Source: Clonostachys chloroleuca (taxonomy: Eukaryota > Ascomycota > Sordariomycetes > Hypocreales > Bionectriaceae). Taken from it: a stretch of DNA of 64,000 nt. Shown one piece after another: positions 46,943 to 59,260 of this stretch. The stretch lies in assembly GCA_037952775.1 (NCBI GenBank), contig JBANAY010000003.1, positions 25,544,001 through 25,608,000 of the forward strand, in the 5' to 3' direction. The notes beneath the pieces were generated by a model, which worked only from the letters and a program-made list of their open reading frames with translations, was not told where the DNA came from and searched no databases. The position numbers and the translations under genes are program-made. The first letter of the stretch is position 1. Every line of letters starts with the position of its first letter.

Positions 46943-47751
46943 ATGGTCGCCGACGCCGTCATCTACCACCCCTCGGTGGCCCATTACCTCAAGTTCGTCG
47001 CAACCACCGTCGGCCGCGACAAGCTCCTCCGCACCGTCCAGTACTTCGCCCGCTTCTACGCCTGGTACCTCCTCCGCACCAACGCCGTCGCCTCCGCCGT
47101 CGCCCCCTGGACCCAGACCAAGAAGCAGCTCGGCCTCATGCGCAAGTTCTTCCGCATCGGCAAGAACATCGAGCACCTCAAGGCCGCCGCCACCGCCGCC
47201 GACGCCAAGGTCGCCGACCCCTTCCTGCGCTACACCTCCGTGGGCCGCCAGCTAGGATACGCGGGGTACCTCAGCTTCGACGCCGCCACGGTCCTCGACG
47301 CCGCCGCCATCAGGAAGTGGGAGGGCGCCAAGCGCGCGCAGACCAACGCCTACAGGTGCTGGGCGTTCGGCATCCTCTTCAGCATCGCGGGCCAGCTGTA
47401 CACCCAGTACAGGCTTAACCAGCGCGAGGCCAATGTTGATAAGAAGGACGGCGAGGGCGTCGTCGAGAGCAAGCGCATCGCACTGTATGTATACCCTCCA
47501 GCTTTTCATCTCAATCCCCAGTTCCGGATGGAAGAGATATCCATCTCCCGTTTCATAGATTCGATCATCCCGCTAACGATGTACACAGTGAGCGCGCCGC
47601 CAGCAGGCTGCAACTCGTCTCCGATCTGGCCGACCTGACCATCCCAACCACCGGCCTCGGCTGGGTCAACCTGGACGACGGCGTCGTCGGTCTCGCCGGT
47701 ACCCTGAGCAGTTTGATCGGCATCTACACGCAGTGGAAGAAGACTGCTTAA
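46943..47751 (+). CDS. PEX11: peroxisomal biogenesis factor PEX11
   Basis: Two exons (46943-47484 and 47589-47751) give 234 residues, the family length. PEX11 elongates the peroxisome membrane through an N-terminal amphipathic helix and recruits the fission machinery. The sequence shows VAHYLKFVATTVGRDKLLRTVQYFARFYAWYL (6-37), then MRKFFRIGKNIEHLKAA, hydrophobic segments around 100-120 and 135-155, and the C-terminal VGLAGTLSSLIGIYTQWKK typical of fungal PEX11. The ATG follows CACA, a good context. The intron ends GTATGT and ACACAG and keeps phase. Codon use is strongly C-ending, which suggests high expression. Confidence 0.93.
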
Positions 47752-48679
47752 AAAAACAATCTCATCTGCCTGGATTCGAAATCTGCGTGACCAGCGCAGG
47801 GACAGGATCCATCAAACATTAAAAGAAAAGGGAACACGCGGCGTGCGAGTCCTGCGCTGGAAATATCTGATGCGAACGAAATCTGCTACCTACGTCACTT
47901 GCGCTCCCATGAGCTGTTATGATTCCCTTTGATATTCCAATCGCTATATATGTGTTCATTATCGCTCACCTCGTTACTGCTCCCAAGTCCCTTATTTTAT
48001 CCTCTTTTGGATGTAGAAAAGAACCCACCTATGTGCTTTTTAGGTTTCCGTTTGCCCTCGCTTTATATTTATTTCCTTTTACGTTATAAATGAGCATTTT
48101 TGACATATGAATTGAAATTTGAATTGGAAAGAATAATCAACTACCAGTGAAGGGAATAAAGAAAAGAGAGAGAAAAAGTCAAACAAAGTATAGACACAGA
48201 TAGACCAGCCCAAGATCACCCACGCGAGACTGAGTAGTCATGACAATAACGATCGTTTCGCAACGTTCCACCCCACATAATAAACCATTTTGCTATTGTC
48301 ACAGCCTCCCGTACCATACCGTACCATCCCATACCGTAGCAGCGTTCCAAATCGTTAGCGAAGAGTCGGAAGGAACTAGTAATACGTCCCCATCCCCATA
48401 ATAACATCAAATTCGTCCTGATAAGCAAAGTACAACACTCCTGGTGTCCATACCATACACATGTTCTGCAAGCGTCGTATCGAGCTGAAGCCATCCCCGC
48501 AGCTTGATTGCAGTTTACCGTCGGTGACATTGTCGGATTCATTTGCAACGTGTCCGAGGATGGTACCAATCTATTAAACCCCCGGTCAAGGACGGGTTCA
48601 CCCATGTGGCACACGAAGATGGAAGAGGAACGTGGTGGACGTGATGAGGATAAAGATGGGTAAAGATGAGGAAATGAAT
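47752..48679. other. convergent 3' intergenic region
   Basis: About 900 bases between the ends of PEX11 and the SR protein gene. AT-rich around 47930-48190. The short frames are not supported. Confidence 0.5.
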
Positions 48680-50285
48680 TTACCAGTAGCGCCCTCCACG
48701 CTCATACTCGCGAGGCGGATAACCTTCACGAGGATATGGAGCATCCCTTGGTGGAGGATAGTCTCTTGGGGCCCGCTCATAGGGCCGACCGTTGGTATAG
48801 GGGTCCGGGGGCGGCGCATAATCTCTCCTGTAGGGATCATCGTATCGTCCACGAGGGGGTAGTCCCCCCTTCTGGTCGTCGTGGAGGGGAACGGTAGCCG
48901 CGTGGTCCACGGTCGTCGTAGTAATCACGTCGAGGACTGCGATCACGGTATCCATAAGGCGCATCGCGGCGAGGACTGTAGCCTCGGGGAGGCTGGCGCC
49001 GGTCATAGTCATCCGTTGGAGGAGGGTACGGGCGACGTCCAGGCCCGGGAGATCGGGACCTACCACGAGATGCAGGAATGTCCGGCTGAGTCTGATGGGT
49101 ACCGGATTAGCATCAATGACCGAACGAGAACCAGGCCGGACTGAAACTTACATCAGCGACGCACTGGACGCGGCTGCCTTTGAATTCACGGCCATCCAAT
49201 TTTTCCACGGCCGTCCTTAGGTCCGCGGCAGATTCAAACTCGACAAATCTATGTTGACGTCAGTCAGCTCAAGATTCTGTCGGAAACATCATTTCATGTT
49301 TCCAATGAATAGCCTTACCCTCGTCCATTAGAATCGCGTCCTGTTTCGGAATACACCACGTCAAGGCTCGACTGGCGAGCAAAATCTTTGAGATCCTGTG
49401 TCCAGTATCCAAGTAAGTCCATGTCCAGGGAGAGGTTACAAAGAAGGAGCCAAGGAAGTCCACGTTATCCACAAGATCCCCCGTCAAACCAGGAGATACC
49501 AGAGAGTAGGAACCGAATCAGGCCGAACACAGGTGTTTAAGGCAACTCCATCGTCGTCCGTCCTGCCCAAACGCGCAAACTGGGGAAACGCCAAACCATA
49601 GCCTCGTCGGTGGCGCAAGAACATCATCCAACGATGGAACCCGTAATTCTGTCTCTCAGAAAGCCCAAAGACCCGCTCGGAATGTAAAGGGGGAGTGGAA
49701 TCCATGGTATCCGGCAAAGGGGAAGAAGAGGAGGGAAACAGACCTGCCAGCTGGTGTCCTGAGGGAGATTTGTGATTTGCATGCGGTGGGGAGTTCGTCG
49801 CGGACGCGGAGGGGCGCGCTCGTGAGGGCCATAGCCCCCTTCCCGCTGTCGGCTCCCACGGGCAAACTGCACTGTAAGTCGTTCTCCCATGAAGTCGGAT
49901 CCATCTGGGTGTGTCGCTGGTTAGCCTGGGCAGAAGAGGAAGCGGCGAGCGGTTCGGGTATCACATACGGAAGGCTGCCAGAAATGAGCGACGAGTTAGT
50001 CCATTTGCGCACACAAAATCGGGGGCTAGAGAGCTCTGACGAACCGGGAACGACATCGCGGGCATCCATGGGATCCTTGTACTCGATGAAGCCAAAGCCG
50101 TTCATCAGCTTCACCTCCGTGATCTCACCGGTGCCATGGGTCGCAAAGTGGGCCTCGATATCGGCCTTGGTAGCTGTTCCTCATCGCGTCAGTTGGGGGA
50201 AGCGATTGCGACGCAACGGTAAGGTGGATGGACCTGTGCGAGGGAGGTTGCCCAAGTAGAGGCGGGTAGCCGAGACCTCGGTCAT
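48680..50285 (-). CDS. SR protein splicing factor (SRSF1/Srp2-like), frameshift in the RS tail
   Basis: Seven exons: 50234-50285, 50045-50173, 49969-49974, 49744-49904, 49319-49395, 49152-49248, 48680-49091. RRM1 covers about 7-79 with RNP2 LYLGNL (9-14) and RNP1 NGFGFIEY (42-49). An Arg-rich linker follows. The second RRM (about 102-175) carries SWQDLKD (114-120), the invariant heptapeptide of SR-protein pseudo-RRMs, split by an intron after the Gln. The tail is rich in RS, RD, PY and RG. Such proteins bind exonic enhancers and help define splice sites in the nucleus. At a six-base C run (48864-48869, + strand) the frame slips by one. Ignoring the slip, translation stops eight residues on. 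Correcting it adds the tail ending ERGGRYW, for 310 residues in total. Confidence 0.88.
49969..49974 (-). other. 6-nt microexon of the SR protein gene
   Basis: The sense-strand exon is CCTTCC, preceded by GGCAG with a CTAAC branch point upstream and followed by GTATGT. With the flanking exons it completes an Ala codon, encodes Phe62 and begins His63, giving the family string VPAFHGSDFMGERL inside RRM1. Without it the two neighbouring exons still join in frame but lose two residues of the RNA-binding fold. Flanking introns are 70 nt (49975-50044) and 64 nt (49905-49968). Confidence 0.85.
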
Positions 50286-50987
50286 GTTGCCGTTGGGTAT
50301 GGTAGTGCCAGCCAGGAAATTTGAGTTGTAAGAGATCCAAACCAGAAAAAAAACCTAGTAAACTGTCTCGGGGAATCCTGGGAGCCTGGCACAGAGGGAG
50401 GACACAACACGGGGGACGAGCGCTCGTCGTCAGGCTGGGATGATATACTATGTAGCAATCTGCTGATGGTGGAGTGGCGTTGTGGGAGAGGAGACTCGGT
50501 TTGAGCTGCCTTCTCATCTTTCTTTCTTGGGGCGGGTGGGTGCTGATGGCGCCCACCAACCGGGACTAGTGTCGTACACCTAATTGGCAGGTACGCAATA
50601 GTCACATGACTGGGGCCCGCACTCATGCACGCCGCTGCAATGGGAACCCGCTCGGTGCTTCAGCGCACCTGTGAGGAGCTGGCTGGGCGCTGCTGGGGGG
50701 CTTGGGCGCTTGTCGCAGCGGAGCGCCTGCCCGAATCAGGCAAAGTTGGCTGCCAGGTTCCCCGGACCTCATGCCGCCTGGTGATGCCTTTGTACATATG
50801 TGCGTGGACACGAGAGCCATAATATCAGATCGCCTCGCATGGGATGGAACGGCGAGGGGATATGTCTTACCTACAGCTACCGGTAGAGAGGGCCAGGCGA
50901 ACGCGACACTCTCCGCCTCCCCTCACCTCCGCCTCCACCTCCACATTCCACATCAACGACCGCCTGCAGCAACGTGCAGCACTTGGT

Positions 50988-51255
50988 GTGTTACCAAGTA
51001 GGTGACATAGGAAATGGCACACCTCTGCGCTCCCTTAACACATACTTGATCTATTATCTTCATAGCTAGCCATAGAATTACTAAAATAAGATCAAAGGAA
51101 AAGAATATCTAGGCCTAAATATTGATATTCCTTAATCTCTATTTCGAATTAGCTACTTATTTAGATATTTAGATGTTTATTTGGTTATTCATTTAGGTGA
51201 CTATTTGAGTCTTTGTTTGGGTGTGCCATTTCCAGTGTCACCCACTTGGTTACGT
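50988..51255. mobile_element. MITE-like element with long imperfect terminal inverted repeats
   Basis: The segment 50988-51023 is the reverse complement of 51220-51255, with about 30 of the first 34 positions matching, including 14 perfect inner bases (GGTGTGCCATTTCC on the right). The 196 bases between are very AT-rich, in contrast to the GC-rich flanks. They contain a degenerate run of TATTTAGAT / TTATTTGG-like units. The left arm also makes its own 7-bp hairpin (50981-50999, ACTTGGT/ACCAAGT). No coding capacity is present. This is the layout of a non-autonomous DNA transposon. I could not find a clean target-site duplication. Confidence 0.55.
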
Positions 51256-51623
51256 ACCTCCTACATCGTAGTATTGCACTTCAGCCCCTCCCCCAATCAC
51301 AGCTGCCTCTGAGCTGCTTCCGATTCTTCCCTGGCGATGTGGAAACAAGATTTCCCCCTGCGCCATCAACACTTTTCTGGCGACGAATCACATCACCCGG
51401 AGGCCGCTCCTCGCTTGGATATACTGCTGCTAATTGATGGGTGTAACCGTGTTATTATTAGGTCGTACTGGTAGTGTGTATATAGTCATTACGTTCCGGG
51501 GTTCCCGAACTTGCAGAAGCATCATTCAATCCTTATCCGTTATCTACAGTCGCTTCTTATGCCATCGCAGCATCTCATAATAGACTCCAAACTCCGTGAT
51601 TTCGGCCATTCTCTATGGGCCAT
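51256..51623. other. intergenic, MDM1 3' side
   Basis: About 370 bases between the repeat element and the MDM1 stop codon. No gene or repeat recognised. Confidence 0.5.
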
Positions 51624-54600
51624 CTATGATTCCTCGAAAAGGATCGAGATAATTTCATCCAACAATGTGAAAATCAAATGTGCGCTGGCAATGTAGTTAG
51701 TAAATTGTCTGAAGGGGCGTGTTGTAGAGGGGGAGGGAAAATAAACGCACTTGAGTCTGGGGTTATTGAAAGTGGCGAAAATGCGTCGGCTCGCAACTTG
51801 GGCATTGGCTCTACCAACCACGCTTCCGGCCAGATCAGGCACAAGAGTCGCCAACATTAAGCTGGCTTCCGTTCTCGTCTTCTTCTTTTCGGCCGAGGTT
51901 CTAGGCTTTCGGTTTCGATTGAGCTCTCCTCCTGGCCACAAATTGCCTTGGAGTGTGCCTATATATTTCAAGAGATTCTCCTCTTGGACTGACATCTTAA
52001 CGATGTCCCGTACCTTGCGCTCAATGGTTCCACCTAGTAGTTGCTGGAGCACCACGACAGCCGCTCTCCCTCGTAGCCAATTGTTGCCCTTATTCAACTC
52101 AAAGACCTCCAGGAAAATATCACATATGGGCTTGATGAACGGCTCGAGCTCTTTATTTTCAAACGCATTCAGTTCTGCTTCAGCCTCCGCCGCGGGGAAG
52201 TTATCTTCGTTCCCATTCAGCGGCGCAGCGTTCAGCTGACTGGTTGCAGCGGCAATAAGGTTTTGCCCGGCAACCGAGATTTGGTCTAGCACCGGGATGT
52301 TGCCAAGAATATCCTCCATGCCGTCTGTAACTGAATCATATAGCCTTGTCATCATATCCTTCTTGTCTTCCCTGTCTAGCATGTCCTGTCCAGGTGCAAT
52401 AACGCTCTGTGAGAGGAAGGCTCGTAAATCCCGACTGCGGCACACCTCGGGAAGCAGCAGAAGCTCGTGCAAGTACTTCTCTAGTGCAAGTCGTCTCTTT
52501 CGTAGAAATTCGCTCTGAAACTTCATGACCATACGGCGCCGTGGGAAATCAAGATTCCTTACTGACGGATATCGGGACCGCAATTTCTGGTGTAGTTCGT
52601 GAAACTCGCTGTATCGTCGTGTGACGGTCCAAGAAGCTGCCGGCATCTGTTCACCAGCATTCCGCTGCACCTCAACGACATAAAGGGCGAATTCCCTTCC
52701 ATCATCCTCCCTTCCGACCTGGATGTTCTTGATCTTGATAATCGACCGGCCAAAAAGACTGTTGTCGCTTTCTTGGACAACATATTGCTGTCGCTGCAAC
52801 TCTTTTCTTCTAATTTCTCTCTGCAAGCTTGCCTTTGACTTTTTCAAAATGCGTAGCTCTGCGGTATTGTTGGTCAATTCTGCCTTGCGTGTGAGGGAAT
52901 CCACAACTGCTTCCTGTGCTGCCAAGCGGTCGATATCATTTGTGAGAGCGGCAATGGCCTCGGCTAACCCAAGGTCACCAGGAGCTGCCTCATGAACCTC
53001 GTCTTCGTCGTCAGCCCGATCCTTATCATCGTCCTCGTCGTCTCCATGGGAGAGGTATTTGTCCTCATCACCAAACAAGTCATCGTCGACAAAAACACCG
53101 ATACGTGAGGCTGGGCTGACCAGACCAAGAGAAGAAAGACTTGGCTTCTCAGGTTCTTTGCCATCTTTGCCATCTTTGGCGAATATGAATGGCCTTCCGG
53201 AATCAATTGAACCACGATGCGACTCGTTGTCATTTCCCGAAAATAGACTTGAGGAACCGAGATCCTCCGATCCTCCGAAGAGGGAGGCTCGAAGATCTTC
53301 CGCCGTTTGTGGCCGATCGTCCTCCATAATGTTCGTGAGAGCTGCCTCAACAGCTTGTACCACCTGCGTGTCAGGAGCACTTTGAGCTTGGCCATTTTGA
53401 TCCAAGCTCTGTACCGAGTCCACCATTTCGTCATGTTCTAAGTCATCATCGTCAAATAAAGGTAGAGCGCTAGGGGGCTTTCGTCAAGGGATCTTCGAGT
53501 CGGCTTTGAAGGGTCCGATCCAGATGCGCTCGCATGCAAAGCCCGGAGATCTTGGGCCGACCCCGCTCGTCTCGCGCCCGGATTTGGCGGTGGAGCTAGA
53601 CGAGAGATTGGTTTCGGTTTGGAGTGGAAGGACTGGGAAGCTCTAGAATTTGGTGGGTGAACAGGAGTTGTCAAGGTTTTATGGTTGGACGCCTCTTGAG
53701 AGGCCAGACACTTGTAAAATAAGTCGGACTTCTTGAAACTTTGGAAGAAGCGATTTTTCATCTCTTCCAAAACTGTGCTTTGGGATTTGAGAACTGCTCT
53801 CCGAGCTCTGTAGTATTGCGCAGGTGTCGCAGCTTTGCCTGCCTTAAGGAACTCCCGTACCTCCTTTTTGGAGGCATCTGACACCTTCAGCTCCGATTTT
53901 GATAGATAAGCCTGGCTAATTTGCTGGAGATCCAGGCGATCAGAGTCTTTCCACATGGGGAGTGTGGAAGGCAGTTGTTCATCATCCTGACCATCATCCT
54001 CCAGGGGATTCCGGAAACCATCAACGACCAGCCAGAATTGAACCAGGGACATCAGCCCTTGTCTATCCATGTACTCCATGAAGTAGGAAATAGCTGAAGA
54101 GTCCCGAAGAAGCTCCACCAGAGATGCATCTTCAAGGCGAGACGTCGAAGCAGGGACAAAAGGAGTTGCCGGAGTGGCGGGCATCCGATCCCCCCTCCAG
54201 TAGAAAAGTGATGGACTTTTTGATCTAACAGCCGCTTTCCCATTTCAAGTCGACGCAAGTACACTTGATCCGATGTCTCTTCCTGCGAGTCCCTCTTCAG
54301 TTGGCTGGCAACTTCGCTTCGGAAGCGTCGAGCGTCTGAGAGATTGTTGACTTTCCGGATGCTTCGGATGAACTTCTCGAACTTGCGCTCACTATCCCCT
54401 GGCATAATTCTAGGTGTCGACATAGCTGTCTTGCCCGATTTCGGGCTTGGCACGGCGTGCTGATCCAGAGCAGCTCTCAGTTTTCGGACAGTGGACCTGT
54501 CTTGAAGCATCGACCGACCAAAGTTTTCCATTATTTGGTTCCAAGTATCCGGCTCAGATAGCGTCTGGAGAACAGGCGACAGTACAGAACAGCTTACTAT

Positions 54601-55365
54601 CTCCCGGACGAGAACAGACACAGCTCGGCTCGTGAGCATCTCGGGTGGGAGGACTTTGGGGAGAATATTTGTAACAACAGTTCGAAGATAGTCCTGCTGG
54701 ATCATTTTGAGGTCGGGGAAAGAGAGCGAAGCAGCGGGGTGCAGCCGTCCTTCTCGAAACTTGGATGCAATCGCAAGGTCGAGCTCCTCTGATTCTGTGA
54801 CGGATCGGTTGAGCTTGCGCCCTCGAACAGCTTTCTCTGCATCATAGAAGTCTCGGAAATGTGCTGTGAGTATTGGAACAATGCGACTAGTTATCAATTC
54901 GGCGAAGTCTTTATTGCGTAACGAATCCCGTAGGCCAAACAATGCCATTCGGATGGCTCGATCTACTTCGTTCGGAAATACTGGATTGGGACTAATGCTC
55001 GAGTACCAGCTACATACAAAGTCTCGCATTATTAACTCGAGGAGGTCGTCGACCGCTTTAGACACGAGGGGCGCTTCGAGGTCCAGGGAGGCTTTTGTAT
55101 ACCGCTGCCGTTCTCGCAGGCCATCAACTTCGGTGCGCCAGGCGCTCGATCCCATGAACTTGACGCCATCGGGTCGAGGCTTGGCCTCTGGCGGGAGGCG
55201 GGAGGTGAGGCCGACGAGTGCTAGAAAGGCGAGGATGGAGACGACAAGACCTGCGACAAACGCATACCAAACCCAACGCAAGGCCGGGAGCCAGCTAACA
55301 GCATATCCCCACGCAATGAAGGCGGCCACAGCCGCGAGCGCCGCATCTCGTCGCTTTAGGGCCAT
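51624..55365 (-). CDS. MDM1: MDM1-type sorting nexin, ER-vacuole tether (two one-base frameshifts)
   Basis: Two exons, 51751-55365 and 51624-51684, give about 1,225 residues once two one-base slips are allowed. The slips are at a six-C run (54190-54195) and a five-G run (53473-53477) on the + strand. Both sides read as one family protein. Domains in order: two N-terminal membrane helices (about 7-54), a PXA domain (about 95-270), an RGS-like domain (about 390-520: [20 protein letters not shown]), a PX domain with RRYSEF, and a nexin-C domain ending [14 protein letters not shown]. Mdm1 and SNX13/14/25 anchor in the ER and bind vacuole/lysosome or lipid-droplet membranes through PX. The start at 55365 ([10 protein letters not shown]) is preferred because upstream in-frame sequence has no ATG before a stop. 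An upstream first exon cannot be excluded. Confidence 0.87.
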
Positions 55366-56350
55366 AGCCAGTATGAGCTTCTCGGGCGCATCGTCGTCGG
55401 GGTCGAAGAGAATGTCCACGGGGAGCGAGCCGCCTATTGCCTGAACAATGAAGCTGCACTCTCGTCAAGACCACATCTACGGTGTAGATTTAGGTAACGG
55501 TTAGCGTCACAGGCCAGGTAATAGGAGACCCTTAGGACGTTGCTTTGGTAGGGGGACGTGTGGTCATTGTGGTGGGTCAATGCGCGCGTGGTTCATGACC
55601 TTACTGATTAGGTGGGTTGGTGGGCTGCGTCGTATAAATTAAACAGGCGCTCCAAGCATGTGTCAGTGCCACCAATGGAGGGGCAGTCGCAGCCCAGGAG
55701 CAGCACCCCAGGAGCAGTTGCCTGATCCAAATAAATGGGAAGACCTGATAATCGTGACAGTGCTTCCTCGAGGCTCAGATGTTGATTCCATTGATATGTT
55801 TGCATACATAATAAAAGCTTTGCTACGGTCTGTGTTGTGCTTTTTGACTCGTCACATTACTTATCGACTTGAACACTTGCACTAAGATGGACTGAGGCCA
55901 CGAGATTAAACCTCTGTATTCTCATCCAGTCCGACATGGGATCTCGGTCCGGTGGAAACTGAAATTTCCACGTCTTCTCGTCATAGATAGTTCTCTTCGG
56001 GTTGCCAGACTTACGGCCGCTGTTACTTGAATCATGGGCAACCTTTGCTCCAACGATTTTCGTGCACCAGTCCGTGCTTCCGTCTCGAACTCGCACACCG
56101 AAAAAGATCTTACAGGCCATTCTGTCCCCAGATTGATCTTTCCTGTTAAGCCTCTCAGACGTTTCAATCGTCAAAAAGCGTCCATAGTACCCGGCCTCTC
56201 CAGACAGGCCAAGATTCAGAATACCAGACTCGAGCTTGGGCGGCCCATTGACATCATCCCAGGAAGGGCCGTGTACCGTGCCCATGTAAGACTGGATTTC
56301 TATTCTACTTTCAACCCTTTCCGTCCCCCAAACTATGCAAGATTGCTGCA
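55366..56350. other. intergenic, MDM1 promoter and TRM8 3' side
   Basis: About 1 kb. It contains a direct repeat of CCCAGGAGCAG around 55691-55716. Frames on both strands at 55850-56540 partly overlap the TRM8 exon and are shadows. No further gene is supported. Confidence 0.5.
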
Positions 56351-57304
<954 letters not shown>

Positions 57305-57675
57305 CTTTGCGACTTGCAGGGCGTCCCTCTGTAATCTGATTTGGGCGAGAGGATATCAACATGTACTCAGACCTTTTTTTTCGCTGTTTGTCACATGGAA
57401 ACTCTTTGATGCTACAGGGTTTTGCACCAGGGGCCTGAAAGGGAAGGCGGTGGGGGCAGCTCTGCCGAACTCCACCTTATCTACGACACCGGGCTCGGCG
57501 GAAATGAGCTAGACAGGAGTTTATCTCCCAATTCCGTGATCTTCACGAGCCCATCACACGATCGTGCATCAGACACGTGCAAGGATGCGAGCTGATTGAA
57601 AAGCCCTTGTTGGCCCCTTGTGAACCTTGACGTGGACTACCTTTTTCTTCTCCTTCGCTAGAGCTATCTATCATC
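57305..57675. other. divergent promoter region, TRM8 / small membrane protein
   Basis: About 370 bases between two divergent start codons, holding both promoters. No element could be named with confidence. Confidence 0.45.
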
Positions 57676-58632
57676 ATGTCTGAAGCAGTCGCGGAATCGT
57701 CCTGGATACTGAGCGGGATCATTTCCCCCACGTCATCTATGATCGTCCACCTTGTCTCCCTTTTTTGCGTAAGCCAGCATCAACAGAAGCTTTTACATGA
57801 GTATTTATATGTGACTGCGCGCTAACCCTGACCCCTTTAGCTCGGGATGGGCATAATCTTGTCCGGCCCATTCATTTTCCTCATCATTCTCGATATCTTC
57901 ATATGGATCTGGCGACAATGTCGAAAGCAAACACGACCTCCGAATACGAACCATGTGACGCATGCTGCATCACCACCCCCAGCCCGACGAGAAGAAGATC
58001 ACGCGACGAGAAAGCCAATCACAGCAGACCAAATGAGAAAATATAACAGGGTTCATGTCCAACTTTTGGAATCAATTTTTACTAGCTTATGCAATCTGCG
58101 ACACGACCTTGATCAAATCGCCAGTCACACCCATGGCAGTCACCTCACCACCAGCTCCAGCACCCTGGATGATGAGTGGGTTGCTCCCGTATCTCTCAGT
58201 GTAGAAGCTGATAATGTTGTCGCTGCCCTTGAGGGCGGCAATTGGGTGGGAACGGTCAAACTTCTCCAAACCGACCTTGACACTCTTGGTCGCAACGTCG
58301 ATGCTCCCGACGAAACGAACAACCTTTCCTTCCTTCTCGGCCTCAGCCTTGATGTCCTCAAGCTGCTGGTCAAAGGCAGGGAGCTTCTCAAGGAACTCGT
58401 CGCCGCTTGCTACGGACTCAAGCTCCTTGGGGATCAGGCTCTGGACGGGGAAATGAGGTGGGCGACTCGACGGGCAGACCAGCCAGACGCGCGAGGATGG
58501 TCAGCTTGCGAGCCACATCAAGACCATTCAGGTCATCTCTGGGGTCGGGCTCGGTGTAACCAAGAGCCTTGGCGTTCTTCACCTCGGCAGACCACTTGCC
58601 GCCCTGGCCCTCGGTGGGAGCGAAGGAGTTGA
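57676..58632 (+). CDS. small membrane protein, 3' end uncertain
   Basis: The ATG at 57676 begins a 93-base exon ending in TTTTGC/GTAAGC. The intron (57769-57840) has CTAAC and a strong CCTTTAG acceptor, and exon 2 continues in frame. The first 57 residues include two hydrophobic stretches (about 9-30 and 31-55, with SGPFIFLIILDIFIWIW), followed by a basic, Pro-rich hydrophilic part. The frame stays open to 58632, but everything past 58087 lies antisense to homoserine dehydrogenase and is probably chance. The real stop may come earlier through an unseen intron. No family recognised. The spliced membrane segment is the reason to report it. Confidence 0.45.
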
Positions 58633-59260
58633 AGAGGAAAGACATGGTTCCACTGAACACACCCTCGACCTTGGTAACCTTGTCACCAGTCTCAACGAGG
58701 TCCTTGAGTGTGGAAATAACAGGGAGGCCAGCGCCGACGGATGACTCATGATAGACCTTAGCACCAGAAGAGGCGGCGGCAGAGAAAATATCTTGCCAAA
58801 GCTTGTAGGATCCTGAGAAAGCCTTCTTGTTGGGAGTCACGATGCTGATACCGCGGCTCAGGGCCAGTGGGTAGAGCTCTGCGACGTCTTGGGAGCTGGT
58901 GTTGTCGACCAGGACAGCCTTGGCTGGTGCGGCAGCGAGGTAGTCGACAACCTGGGAGAGGGCCAGAGGGCTCTTGGAAGATCCGGCAAGGGAGTCGACG
59001 GCACTGCCGATGTCGATCGCGGAGTAATCATCGTTGAAGAGGGCTTTTCGGCTAGTTGCGATGTAGGCAAGATTCAGCTTCGGGGAAGGCTTGCGGGCAG
59101 CTAGGGCCTGGAGCTGAGAGAGGAAGCATTTTCCAACACCACCAGCGCCTAGAAGGGATCAATCAGAGTGGTCAGTTTCTGGTCAATCTTCTGGGTGTTT
59201 CATCTTGATAGTATAGAACCAACCAATAACGGCAATGTAGACTTGCTTTGCAGCTGACAT
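58087..59260 (-). CDS. HOM6: homoserine dehydrogenase (one-base frameshift)
   Basis: Two exons, 59224-59260 and 58087-59148, give 365 residues. The enzyme reduces aspartate semialdehyde to homoserine with NAD(P)H, the branch point to threonine and methionine. The nucleotide-binding loop VIGAGGVGKCFL is split by the intron after VI-G. Further matches: VTPNKKAFSG with the catalytic Lys region, ESSVGAGLPVISTL, the FSGTMSFLFN segment, and DPRDDLNGLDVARKL. The C-terminus AGGEVTAMGVTGDLIKVVSQIA is typical. At GGGGAAA (58447-58453, + strand) one base too many shifts the frame; left uncorrected, a stop follows shortly. Without it the protein matches the family end to end. The intron donor GTTGGT is weak. 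Confidence 0.9.
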
